Shown in pieces: positions 10,701 through 21,676 of a stretch of DNA of 24,095 bases. Position 1 is the stretch's first letter; every line of letters begins with the position of its first letter. A model generated the notes under the pieces. The model had not been told where the DNA came from and did not search any database. It was given only the letters and a program-made list of their open reading frames with translations. The position numbers and the translations under genes were made by a program. The DNA comes from Folioceros fuciformis (taxonomy: Eukaryota > Anthocerotophyta > Anthocerotopsida > Anthocerotales): NCBI GenBank assembly GCA_049999805.1, contig JBNGIO010004345.1:1-24095 (forward strand). Reading direction: 5' to 3'.

Positions 10701-10960
10701 TCTATGCGGCGGCCGGGCTGGCGGACGAGTGCGCCCACATCCGCAGCAGGATGTTGATTTCCGGCAGCAGGAAGGAAGCCGGGCGTACCTGGATAGAAGT
10801 GAAGAGCCAAGTGCATTCCTTCGTGGTGGCCGACACGGAGCACTCGGACCGGAAGCAGATCCTTGTCATGCTCAAGCATGTGCGGCAGAGCATCGAGCAG
10901 GATACCGATGCGCATCTCCTGGTCCTGGCTCGCTTGACGCAGGGCGACGCCCAACCATAG
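7742..10960 (+). CDS. PLS-class PPR protein, E-type, no DYW domain
   Basis: Pentatricopeptide repeat protein of the PLS subclass, a family that binds single-stranded organelle RNA, usually to specify C-to-U editing. The model joins 7742-7919 and 8091-10960 (1015 aa). The large exon lacks an ATG at its beginning. The upstream exon starts at ATG 7742, encodes an Arg/Ser/Ala-rich, acid-poor presequence typical of mitochondrial or plastid targeting, and ends at a strong GTGAGT donor. The acceptor GTTTCAG at 8090 keeps phase; an alternative at 8120 would remove ten residues. Seven L-S-P modules run from about residue 120 to 860, with signatures such as LIDMYxKCGS and SWTAMIAGYA. L2, S2, E1 and E2 follow, ending near VHSFVVADTEHS. 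The protein stops about 40 residues later, with none of the DYW deaminase motifs (no HxE or CxxC), and none is visible downstream in any frame. If it edits, the deaminase would have to come in trans. Confidence 0.88.
7920..8090 (+). other. PPR gene intron 1 (predicted)
   Basis: Donor GTGG|GTGAGT and acceptor TAGTTTCAG|TC, 171 bp, phase 1. It contains an in-frame TGA at 8039-8041, so the presequence exon can only join the PPR exon by splicing. Acceptor choice (8090 or 8120) is the main uncertainty. Confidence 0.65.
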
Positions 10961-11740
10961 CCTCCGCGCACTTCCGTGTCCCCACGGAATGCCCCTGTTC
11001 CTCTCATTCTTTCTTCCAGGACTGGTTAAAATACACTTCAGTCTGCAGGCAAACTCGGAAGACTTCTGTCAGCGGGGACAGCTATGGTCCCAGGACGAGG
11101 GGACAAAAGCGGAGTCGTTGTGCACGCCTGCTGTCAGGCCGGCCAATGTGTGAAGGGAAGCTGTCATGTTGTGGGTCACACAATCGCTTTGCTTTTGCTT
11201 CATCTGTGTTGAAGGCGGGAGGGAAGAGAAGATACGAGACGGGAAGAGAAGAAACGATGGAGCCAAGGAACAGGGAATAGAAGCAGGCAGTGTGAGTACA
11301 TCAGGTCCTACATATTGCACTGTACTGTACTTGTCATCCAGATTCCCATTCCCTTTCCTACGTCTTGCTCCCTGCTTCCTGCACACACTCACAAGATGTA
11401 CTTGTGTGCTCTCTCCACACACGAACAGGCATGGACGAGTGGAGCCAAGGTTCTGGTTCGATTAAAAATTCGTTTATCTATCCTTTAGTAACATATCCAA
11501 CATCCCTGCTGCCCGATGCGGGATCGGCCATCGAGTGCGGGGAATGAATCTAGAGGATCTGCACATCCTGGTGGGCCTCGCGACCGCCCGGAGGTGGGCC
11601 CCGCTTCGAAACTTGTTGCAAGGAGAAGGAGAACGTGGCGGCGAGTGATAGCCTCAGGGGGAGGAAAACAGGGAGAGGGAGTCGATGCTCGGCGCGTGGT
11701 GACTGATGTGAGCTCTGGGACTGGGAGACTCCCATTACAG

Positions 11741-11807
11741 ACTGGGACTGGGACTGGGACTGGGCCTGGGACTGGGACTGCGCCTGGGCCTGGGACTGGG
11801 ACTGCGG
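11741..11807. repeat. GGGACT-type hexamer tandem repeat
   Basis: About eleven imperfect 6-bp units of GGGACT with GGGCCT and GCGCCT variants, in 67 bp. It is directly visible. The G-run spacing (GGG every 6 bases, often) would allow G-quadruplex folding on the + strand. Confidence 0.9.
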
Positions 11808-12323
11808 CTACACGTGTGCAGCGGGTTCGAACCCGTCCCCCGGTTACGGGGCAACAAATACACATATATTTAGCTGGATACTGGGCGCCTGCTTTGCGCA
11901 CGCTATTGTAAGGGGGTGTGCTGGGTGTGGGGACTACGTTGATGCAGGCTGCCACTCCCAACACTATGTCTGCATTGATAGTCAAAAAAGCGGGCACCAT
12001 GGAAAGCCGCAAACAATTCGACACTTGCATCTGCGACCGCAAGGTCCGGAAGCAGCTGGGAAGGCGGGCGACGCAGGGCCTCTCCACTCAGCAGCACAGC
12101 ACGGCACAGATGAGCAGGCGGAGCTGCAGCTGGAGTCGTAGCTGCAGCTGGCCCGCCTCCGCGGATGTGCTTTGCTTGCATGGGGAATGATGCACGCAGT
12201 CTAGTGCTACGCGGCCCCAGGAAGTGTTGCTGCAATTTCGGCCTGGCGAGCGGGGGGACGGGAAAGTGCCGGGGCTTCATGCTCCGGCTGGGATGTCGCT
12301 CAGAGTGAGGCTGCGATCTGGCC

Positions 12324-12350
12324 GGGACTCGGACTTGGACTTGGATTCGG
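12324..12350. repeat. Short GGACTY hexamer repeat
   Basis: Four to five degenerate units (GGGACT, CGGACT, TGGACT, TGGACT, TGGATT) in 27 bp, related to the array at 11741-11807. A third weak trace (AGGACT CGGGACT GGGCC) lies inside the first coding exon of the kinase near 12791-12807. Confidence 0.75.
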
Positions 12351-12646
12351 AATTGTGTGGATTGGAGCGCCTTTTGAAGTAGCGAGGAGGGGGAGCACGG
12401 CCCGTCGCGATTCCGACAGGGGGTTCCTTCTCTTCTCCGTGTGTCGTCGTGAAATCCGGACAGGGGTTTGGGTGCTTGCCTCGCAGATCAGCCATATGCA
12501 GGGGCGCAGCCCGGAGGGATCCTTGCGGATCGGAGGGCCGGTTTGGCAGCAGCTGTTGGGTCTGTCGAGGGGGAGTGTAAATGGAGCAGGATTGGTAGCA
12601 GGCGCGCACACGCACACACGGCTGCTTTCCTGTGGGAGAGCGCGGA

Positions 12647-15600
12647 ATGCTGTCGAATGCTGCGGCCATCATGGCGCAGCGGCTGCACCACCGACAGCCG
12701 TCTGTTGACGTGAATTCTTTCTCCTCCGTCTCTTCCCATGCACGATGCGTCCCGTGCCGGGACGTTCGGGAGTGGATTCGGTCCAGACGCAGGACTCGGG
12801 ACTGGGCCCCGGACCACGACCAGGACCACGATGAGGAGGCGCCGCCTGACCAACTCCACTGCCTAGCGCGCCCCAAGAAGTTCGCACGATCGTATTACTA
12901 CTCCATCTTCGCGGCGCGGCTTGCTATCATGGTACGTGCGGAGCGTCCGCCTTTGCACTGGAAAGATGGAAGCCAAGCTGAGCTCATGCTGCTTGGTCTG
13001 CTGCACTCTGCAGGTCATGTTGACAATCTTGATCGGCCTGCTCACCATTTTGACATGGCATTTCACCACCGTCTACACCACTCGCTCCATCAAGAGCTTG
13101 GCGCTCGGCCTGCGCACTGAGATACTACAGCGTCCTATATCTCGAATGTGGAATCTCCTCAATGTCACCTTGGACACGACCATGACTCAGGTCAATTTGT
13201 CGGGGTATGTAATTGGACACTATCCGTCGATCGATAGCGGGAAGGGTCAAGATCAGGTATGCCCAGCCTTGTGCCTTGGTCTCCCCCACCCCCTGCAACC
13301 CATCGCGTGGATGTTTGTTGTTACCTCAGTCTTGTGTCTTTGGTCGTCTCCCTGGAACAATTGCCTGCCCGAGCTTTGTCCTCAGCCGCTCGCCCGTTTT
13401 GTGCGCAGTTGCTTGATGTTATGCGGAATATCACGTGGGCCATTTTCACCAGTCGGAAAGCAGTGAATGCCATCTCCATCGTTTATCGCAATGGCAGCAT
13501 GCAGGGTTTCGAAAGGGATCTCAGTTCCCAGCAGACTTTCTACACTTACTCGGTGCCAGGAAATGAAACGGTGTTGCCACCTCCATCAGCTACTGGCGAT
13601 TTGGATCCTACACTCACCAGTGACACCTGGGTCTGGTACAGGGAACCGGTTGATCGCCGCACAGGCAAACCGGTGTCAGCTCCCATCCCTATGAGGCCAT
13701 ACAATTTAACACGGGACTTGGGTGGGGCTTCTCTCTTACGAGATGGGAATGCAGTTTGGCATGTGACTGTCCACGGCTTTGAGGGTAGTCCTTTTCTTGC
13801 TTCCGGCTCTCCTGTGAGGCACCCTGATACGGGAGAGGTGTTAGCTGTTGCCGGGGTCTCGCAAGCGCTGACTTCTATTAGCTCACTCATGAAGGAACTA
13901 GCTGCCGTGCACAGTGGGACCTTGTACCTTACCAATGACCAAGGCTTGCTGCTGGCATCTTCCACCGCTAGTCCCTTGCTGAAGAATACCTCAGATGGGC
14001 CTGCACTGATTCTAGCAGAGGAGTCCACTGATCCCATCATCCAAGCCGGTGCAGATTGGCTGCGACAGAAAGTTGGGAGGTCTATAGATTCTCTGAAGGG
14101 TGTTCACGCTGAGGATATCGTTCTACAAGGTCGGAGATATTATGTCGACACGTTCGTCTTGAACTTGACACAACTGCCGCTGGTGAGTGGACCACGCAAC
14201 TGTCAGCGCCGTCTCCGCGTAGGCAAATTGCCATGCTGTTACACATATTGTGCGTGTGGAGTCTTGCTTTGCAGGAGTAGCCTGAAGCTAAGAGTTCATT
14301 CATTGGTTCGCCTTCTTGCTAGGTGGGCGTCATTATTACTCCACGGTCCTACGTGTTGGGTGCTGTGGATCGGAGAGGCCATGCCACTCTTGCTATCCTC
14401 ATATCGATTTCAGCTTGCATTCTTCTTGTTGGTTGTGTGTTCACCCTCATTTTTACAAGCGGTGTCTCAACGGAGATGCGACTTCGGGCAGAACTCATCG
14501 AAAATCTTGATGCCAGACGACGGGCTGAGGCATCTAGCAACTACAAAAGTCAGTTCCTGGCTAACATGAGGTATGACTGGCTCATGAGTACGTGGGATGC
14601 ATGACTTTTTCAATCAGATCACTTTATATCCACAAAGTAGTGCTCACATATCGCATTATTTGCTGTTGGGCAGTCACGAATTGCGAACACCAATGGCTGC
14701 AGTGATAGGGCTGTTAGATATTTTACTCTGTGATGAATATCTTTCATCAGAACAAGTAGCCATGGTCTCCCAAATACGGCATTGCTCTACTGCCTTGCTT
14801 CGTCTCCTCAATAACATTCTCGATCTGAGTAAGGTATGCATTACCTGGGATTTTACCCTGTGAAAACTTTTCACACCGGTGTTCTGGACAAGACCTAGAT
14901 GGCATGGTCAGGAGTCTACGTATGGGTTCAGTGAATGTTTGGCAGTGATGAAAAGCTCCTTGCGTTCCAAATATGCAGGTTGAATCTGGCAAGCTGGTTT
15001 TGGAGGAGGCAGACTTTGATCTTCGAAGGGAGCTTGAAGGGCTTGTGGATATGTTTTCCGTCCAGTGTGTTGACCACAGTATCGATTTTGTCCTGGATCT
15101 GGCCGGTGAGAGTTATTACAGTGCCATCGCTTTTTTCATACTTGAAATGTTGTCTGTTTGACTACAAGGGAAGATATGGCCTGATGCCTTGTGCGGGCGC
15201 TCTCCATTTTCCTCCCATGTTTATAGCAGGGTTGACTGAACTGTTTATCGTACGAATCTGGTTGTAGATGACATCCCTCACTTCCTTAAAGGAGACTCTG
15301 CCCGAACAGTCCAAATATTTGCGAACCTTATTGCAAATTCTATAAAATTCACGTCCTGTACGCAACGGAAAACCTTAACTCTCTTTGGTGAAACTCATCA
15401 TTGCGCTGCGAAGTCGTTGAAAGCATCATTCAGAGGCAAAACTGACTTGCTTATGGGTTTGCACAGCTGGGCATGTCTTTCTGAGAGGCTGGTGCGAGTG
15501 GGGCACTGGCGAGAAAAGTGGCCTTATGTTTGCCAAGGACGTGAATAATCCTTGGCTACCAAAAACGGGCCGGGGGGTACGTGACAATAGTACGCAAGAC

Positions 15601-18136
15601 GAAGAGAAGGTTTATTTATGGTTTGAGGTTGACGACTCGGGTTGTGGTATGTTTCTGTCTACCTGAGGACAGTGTGGAGCTGCCTCATCTGCTTTAAGTT
15701 ACCATCTTCGATCCCTGGTGCCTAAGCTGACAAGCACCTAATGCTACAGGTATTGATCCGAGCAAGTGGGAGACAGTTTTTGACAGCTTTGTTCAAGCTG
15801 ACCCATCAACTACTCGAACGTAAGTTTATACTTGGTTATGTACATATATAATTACGCTTTGGTCGAATGCCTATTCACGTTGAATCAGACATGCAGTCTA
15901 AACTTGTCATGTGTGACCTCTCATGCAGCTATGGGGGAACAGGCCTTGGATTGTGTATCGTGAGATCCTTGGTACGTCTCAGGCTTTTATCTGAACGGGC
16001 TAGCGAGTTTTGGCGCCTTCCTTTGGGTGACTTAAGTCAATGCATTTGTGGCTGATGTCCAGTTGGCGGACAATGTGTTCCTGCAGGTGAATAAAATGGG
16101 AGGCGAAATCAAAGTGGTTAGGAAAGATGGACCTGGGACCTTGATGCGGCTGTTTTTGGTGTTCAAACAAACATTCAATCACACTCCCAAGAATTTCAGC
16201 GACTACTGTGATCCCACACTCACTTCAGATGTATTGCAGGATTCACGAGTAAGTTTCTCTCAAGACTTCTGTCTTGGCTTAAGCTATTCTTCACAGGGTT
16301 CTTGCTGACTCTATTTCATGAATCAGCTCCTCCTATCGATGCAAGGAGATAAAGGGAGATCAACAATGGTCAGGTGGATGAGAAAGAAGGGTCTTAATGT
16401 ATGCGAAGCGTTGACGTGGGAGAAAACTATGTTGGAGCTTGTTGGCATGTTGCAAGACGATAAGGAAACTACAGCGTCATTGAGTTCAACTCCCGACCAT
16501 GGTTCTATGGCTGGCTGTGAGACGGAAACGCAAGCTGGCAGGAATTTGTTAGTTGTGACAGAACCCAAGGAAGCAAGCAGCTTGCGCAGACTCAAGGTGA
16601 TTCCAAAAACCAAACCGATTGCCCTTTTGGATATAGGCCTTTTAAGAAACATGAGGGACTTGAAAGAGCTAGATCATTTCACCAAGCAGGGTGTGATGAT
16701 TGCTTGGCTTTTGAATCATGACACATCTAGCCTACTCAAAGGAGAATTGAGAAAATTGGGGTTCTCGTACATGGTCAACAAGCCTATATACAATTCAAAA
16801 CTCGTGCAACTTCTCAAGGTGATGGTAGGTCATTTCAAGGATATAGAGTCGATTGTAGTGGATGTAGGAAGGACAGATGCCTCTAAGTTTGATATGGAAG
16901 TGAGGGATGGGCTCAGTCCAGGATCTGGGCGGATGGAGAAGGTGACCCGAAGAGGATCTAGCCTACCTGAGCTGCAGGGCACAGCCAATGTGGAGAGGTC
17001 GCAGTCAAGTCAAAAGCTGGATCAGATTGTTGAAAGTCCACGACATGGTGAACACTGTGGATGTCTGCAGAGCCATTGTGGTCGTCCTGGGCAGTTTACT
17101 GTGTACAAGGCTACCAACTACTTGCAAGACCTGTTGGGGGACGCTGGTAAGTCAGTTTCTCTGGTCGCAAGAAATGAGGAAGTTGAAGGGAATTTACTAC
17201 CCTCTTTTCCCAAGGGTCTTGTGAATTCCGATCCTCAGGTAGATGTGGCAGCAAGAGTCTGTCCCTTGGGGACATCAGACTTGGCTCCGAGTGACAGCGA
17301 TCACTTAACACTAGGAACTGCAGCCGCTCCACTGACCTCGGTAGAGCAGCAAAAAATACCCGACAGGACAAATGGTGGAGAAAGAGGGGAGTTAGCAGTA
17401 TCACATCCTGTCTTTGCAGGCAACGGGGATGATTTTGGAACTTCCATGGCTGATTCCAAGCATATAGGTGGTGTTGACAAGGTTTCTGATCCCAAGCCTG
17501 TCACTTTGCCTCAAAGTGTGCCGGCCAGGCGAGTAGAAAAGCTATCGTCTAACCGGATTGGACCCCATGATGCTTTGAAGGGTATTAGAATCCTTCTTGC
17601 TGAAGACACCCCAGTGCTTCAAAGGGTGGCAACCATAATCCTGGAGAAAATGGGTGCAAATGTTGTCGCCGTGGGAGATGGGCTACAAGCAGTAAATGCT
17701 CTTACGAAAATTGCAGAGCGCCAAGTTGGACGTCTTGACAATGGGACGGAAATTCCTGACAGCGCAACTGATGACCGAGAACTGAAGTTGCTAGATGGAG
17801 GGTTGGCTTTTGATCTGGTACTTATGGACTGCCAGGTGAGAACCTCGCTGTTGTACATCGTTCAAATAGCTTCGATGAATAGTACAAGTGATGCGTGCTA
17901 ATCTGTTTTTGTTGTGTCAGATGCCAAAAATGGATGGATATCACGCAACCAGAGCGATTAGGGAAGCTGAAGTAGGTACTGGCTTCCATGTTCCGATCGT
18001 AGCACTAACTGCACATGCTATGTCGTCAGATGAGGCAAAATGCCTGGAAGTTGGAATGGATGCTTATCTCACCAAACCTATTGACACAAAACTTTTGGTA
18101 TCAACAATTCTGTCGTTCACGAGTAAAAAAGAATGA
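12647..18136 (+). CDS. HK1: HK1-type hybrid histidine kinase (osmosensor class)
   Basis: Membrane hybrid histidine kinase matching plant AHK1/ATHK1, a sensor of osmotic stress and water status that passes phosphate to HPt proteins. Exons: 12647-12931, 13014-13256, 13409-14182, 14323-14570, 14674-14833, 14979-15105, 15268-15357, 15467-15646, 15750-15819, 15929-15971, 16087-16248, 16327-17835, 17921-18136. All introns are GT-AG, 78-162 bp, phase-consistent; the protein is 1368 aa (AHK1 is about 1200). A short cytosolic N-terminus leads to TM1 (96-112, [15 protein letters not shown]) and an external sensor region (~113-454). TM2 is ~455-478. The H-box SHELRTP has His518, the N-box is [11 protein letters not shown] (630-640), G1 is DDSGCGI (698-704) and G2 GGTGLGL (728-734). 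A receiver-like segment without the acidic pair (~795-960, ALLDIG with Asp896, NKP with Lys946) precedes a ~250-residue low-complexity linker. The true receiver (1213-1366) has [17 protein letters not shown] with acceptor Asp1295, and Lys1349. The ATG at 12647 is the first in frame; 12671 is an alternative. Confidence 0.93.
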
Positions 18137-18412
18137 GGAGGTGAAGGATAGTTCGTAAAACTGAAAGTGATTTTCCGAATTTTGGAAATCTTGTCGTCAT
18201 CCCATGTGGATTTGTACTTTATGAAGCACCTGAGAAATTAGATCAGTCAGGACAAGACTGTCCACCTTCAGCACATTTTTCTAGTGGAAAATTCATGCTC
18301 CATTTCCGACAACGTGCAATTCCATTTCATGCGCACGACTGTCTGGAAAGAGAGCAGACATATTCGCTCATTATTATATTACATTCAAACGCGACAGCTC
18401 AGGGACATATTT
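18137..18412. other. Convergent 3' region, kinase / coiled-coil gene
   Basis: These 276 bp between two stop codons should hold both 3' UTRs. On the minus strand AATATAATAATGA (18368-18380), 33-45 bases past the coiled-coil stop, resembles a plant near-upstream polyadenylation element. No clear element was seen for the kinase. Confidence 0.5.
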
Positions 18413-20923
18413 TCATTTTGCAGCAGTATTTTTGGCGCCTTTTGTCCGCTCCGAGGTTGCCTTTCGTGAGCTGGACTTGCGGTTTGTTAAAGCCTCTCCA
18501 TCTGAGTCGTCTTTCACGTCCTGCTTGATCACTTTCCCCATCATGGTGAAGAACCTTTCCAGGGCTACTACCTTCTGTTCAGACAGTGGTTGTTTCTGAC
18601 TGCCAGTAGGGGCCTTCTCCTCATCGCTCTTCTCTTCCTCATCGAGATCGGATTCCTCAGCACCCTTTGCGGCATCCTCCGTTTTGGTGCGTTTCCTGCT
18701 AGCAACCTTTCGGGGCTTGCTTTTCCGACTATCTTCCTCTACCAAACGATCCCGAAGCTTCGCAACTTCGTCCTCTAAGCATCGTACCGTCTCTCTTGCC
18801 TCGAGCAGCTGTGCCTGTTCAACACCTCTCTCGTTCTCCAGTACTTTGAACCTGGCAGTCACACTTGCAAGTTCTTCCTGCAGAACGGCCTTCTCCCTAT
18901 CCCATCTTTCGCGCATCTCCTCCACCAGTCTCTCTTTTTCCTCCAACTCTCGAGTAAGAGACCACGCCCTCCTCTTAGCTTTGACAAGCTCCGCTTGAAC
19001 TTCCTCCACAGCAGCGATGATGGCCGCTTCCATTTCTTCCTGCTTGACTCTCGAAGCAAGCTCACCAGTGAGCTCGGCAACCTACAACACAGTCAAAGGT
19101 TTGTGACGCCAACTTTAAATGGCAGAGAAGGACGACTGAGTGGACTATACATCCATTCCCTAAAACACCTCGGACCTTTGCTACAAGTCTTTCCTGTTCA
19201 CCCAGCAGCTGCTTCTTCACCGCGTCCAGCATCAGCTCTTTCTCCTTTGCTTCAGTTGTCATTTGTGTGACCTTCAGGCGGGCTTCTGCCAAAGATTCCC
19301 TGAACTTCCGAATCTGACCACACAAAATCCGTCAGCCACAACTGCCAGAACTTACGTACAGAATCCCTGCAATGCCCTACATACAGGATCTGAGATGATC
19401 GGGCGTACCGTCTCCTCATGGACGTCTGCTGAGATCTTCTGCGATAATTCCGCAGTCAAACTACGTACTTGAGCTTCTGCTACTTCGGCTCTTACGCTCG
19501 CAGCCTTCACCTCTGTCTGAAACCGGACCACGTCCACTCTCAACCGGTCAACTTCGGCACTCCTAGCTGTGCCCTCAGCTTCCGCTAGCTTTACTCTCCT
19601 TTCGACCTCCTCCACACTGCAACCGGCAAGTTCACCTGGCAATCTTCAAACTGCATTGGAAACGAGACCAGCCACCACTACAATCCCAAGGCAAATAAGA
19701 TCACAAACCCGAGAGCTGCTGCATCCAGAGGTGCTTGGGCAGTTCCTCCGAACGTGGATCTGCCCTGGAGAGAGAACTGACAGAAGTAAATAAACATGTC
19801 ATCATCAGTTGTCACCAAATTCCACCAACTCTTTCTCCCGATCCTTACCTCCAATGGTACCGATGCAGCTCCTGGAACGACAATCCCGCCATTTGCAGGA
19901 GCTTTCGATGCAGATCCTCCAGACGACCCATTCTTTTTGTTCAGCAGCTGAGAATTGCCACGACACACATGAGCCACCGGTAACTGATTGACTTCCCAGA
20001 AGACTGGATGCAGGTACGGCTTCCCAAGAATACCTGTTGAAGCACCCGCTTCTCGATCTCAGAACGAAATGATGCCAGCGGAGAAGACCCCTGAAACACA
20101 GTCCTGCGCGTTAGATTTCTCAGAATGCGGAAACCCTATAATCGGCCCCTCAGGATAAGCAGGGGGTGGAGAGAGCGAGAGTTGCTCACAAAAGCAACCG
20201 GTGAAGTCATGACGTAGGAGACCTCCTTCTCCGGGGGTGTTGGCGGCTTCAACTCCTCCACATCACTCTGCCTTACGAGAGTCTGAAAAGCCGACACTTT
20301 GGGCGATTCGTCGTCCAGAGGCATAGGTTCAGGGGAAGTATCCTCTTGAGCATCCAGCAGCGGCCCTGCATCCAACGCCTTATTCACAATGTTTTCCAGG
20401 GAGACGTACTCTCTCTGCATAGCCTGAAAGTGAACAAGCCGCACTGTGAGAATCAAGGCCACCTTCCACAAAACTGCGACCTTCACACAGGATGGGCAGG
20501 TCGATGGATTACTCTCAGAGTAGCAATGAGCTGCGCTGGAATGCGAGCCCCCGGTGCCTGCTCTGCGGAATTCCGCAACAGCTGAACCCTGTCATACAGA
20601 CGGTCCACTCTATCCCGCATGTCCGGCCCCACTTCCCTATACCCCTTCCTCACAACCAGCTTGAGCGACAGCAGCTGATCGGCCAGATCAGAGAAATCGT
20701 TGAGGGTGCAGGGATTGCAGTCCTCCCGGGGGCCCCCAGCAGCAGCTGCTGCGGCTCGAACAGAAAAGAAGGGCCTACCCTCTGCACCCTGCCATTGTCT
20801 GCCGTCCCGGCCGCAGTGCCCTCTTCCCCGGGCTCCCACTCGGAGGAGCGCCCTCTCCCCTGGCGCCGCAATCCGGACGTGGTGCAATGCAGGGCCCGGC
20901 AGGCCAAATTTGACAATCGGCAT
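18413..20923 (-). CDS. Unrecognised coiled-coil protein
   Basis: I do not recognise this gene. The model, 5' to 3' of the gene: 20923-20513, 20423-20190, 20090-20034, 19947-19849, 19776-19709, 19616-19409, 19313-19176, 19081-18413 (627 aa). Most exons end in phase 0 at clear GT-AG sites; the exon 5/6 junction is the weakest (acceptor could also be 19644). Residues 1-75 are Gly/Arg/Ala-rich, possibly disordered or a targeting segment. A conserved-looking helical block follows (about 76-121, around DLADQLLSLKLVVRKGYREV and MRDRVDRLYDRV). Residues 138-290 are Pro/Ser/Gly-rich linkers. Residues ~291-510 are strongly heptad-like, rich in E, K, R, L, A and V, hence a long coiled coil. The tail has basic clusters (KPRKVASRKRTK, KSSSRKATSERTKGAK) around an acidic stretch (ESDLDEEEKSDEEK), which suggests a nuclear location. 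No catalytic motif is seen. A scaffold or filament-like role is inference only. Confidence 0.75.
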
Positions 20924-21676
20924 GGCAGGTGACGCTGCTTTGGCATCTCACGGCCTGCAGCGGACGCCAGCCTCGGAAGCCAGTTCCGTCGCATGCAAAC
21001 CCATTGCCGCCCACAGCCCAAAAAATCCAAGCCAAAGGCGCGCAAGGTGGAGGCTCGCAAGGTTTTGGACACCAAGCTTTCTTTCTGGCCCACGCTGATA
21101 ATCCCCAAGATTATTCCCGACCGCAAATATCTACTCGCCCGCCCCGGGGCCCAATCTGAAGACCGTCCTTCTCAGTGCCTGGTGATGGGAGGGGCGGGAT
21201 TTACATCAGTGACGATCCAGTGCAAGCCAGACTATCCAAAACTGCGGCTAAAGTAACACAGTGCCCGATTACTTGCTACATAAATAAAGTCCTCAAACCC
21301 ATGGGTCATCACTGCTAAGGGAGAGTCCAAGTCCAGGACTACCCATTCTGCCATCGCTACTCCTACAGCTACTGTACATTCATAGTTCATGTAGCGGGTG
21401 TAAATGTGACCAGAAAAGCACAAAGAACAAGAACAGCGGCTTTCGGGGACGACCTTGGTCGGTTAGCAACAGTACTTTCTTGTGCGTGCCCCACTTCCAT
21501 CTCATTACAGTACTTCTGTACATACCACAACATCATGTGGCAGTCTAGAGGGCTCTCACGTTTCATTTGGCATCTTTTCCGACTTCAGCACAACCCTTCA
21601 AATTTTTCAAAAGACCGATACAACCAGGCCCTGTCATCGCCCACAGTTTCGCAGAACGTTCGGAGCTGGCAGATGT
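20924..21676. other. Intergenic region between cpSRP43 and coiled-coil gene
   Basis: These 753 bp separate two genes on the minus strand, so they hold the cpSRP43 3' UTR and the coiled-coil gene promoter and leader. The half next to the coiled-coil start (20924-21180) is G+C-rich and carries open frames on both strands with no recognisable similarity, probably by composition. AATAAA at 21283-21288 is on the + strand, the wrong strand for either gene. No further feature seen. Confidence 0.55.

Larger units (their letters stand above)
10961..12646. other. Intergenic region and probable long leader upstream of the HK1-type kinase
   Basis: These 1686 bp hold the PPR 3' UTR, then a G+C-rich stretch with hexamer repeats (annotated separately). 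No open frame here looks like a conserved protein. The forward frame 11516-11911 is mostly a Thr-Gly/Pro-Gly string encoded by the hexamer repeat. Multiple upstream ATGs precede the kinase start, so the real transcription start probably lies well inside this region, or a 5' UTR intron exists that I cannot place. Confidence 0.5.

Noticed and set aside
11770-11860. tRNA gene suggested by the GGTTCGAACC motif
   Set aside because: With a 7-base T loop the T stem does not pair beyond two bases, and no matching acceptor stem or anticodon arm was found upstream.
11516-11911. Forward open frame of about 131 codons
   Set aside because: Its centre is a Thr-Gly/Pro-Gly string produced by the hexamer repeat; nothing else resembles a conserved protein, and long frames are expected in such repeats.
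20492-20932. Plus-strand frame of 146 codons opposite the first exon of the coiled-coil gene
   Set aside because: Almost exact antisense overlap with an exon that splices in phase to the remaining gene; no recognisable domain.
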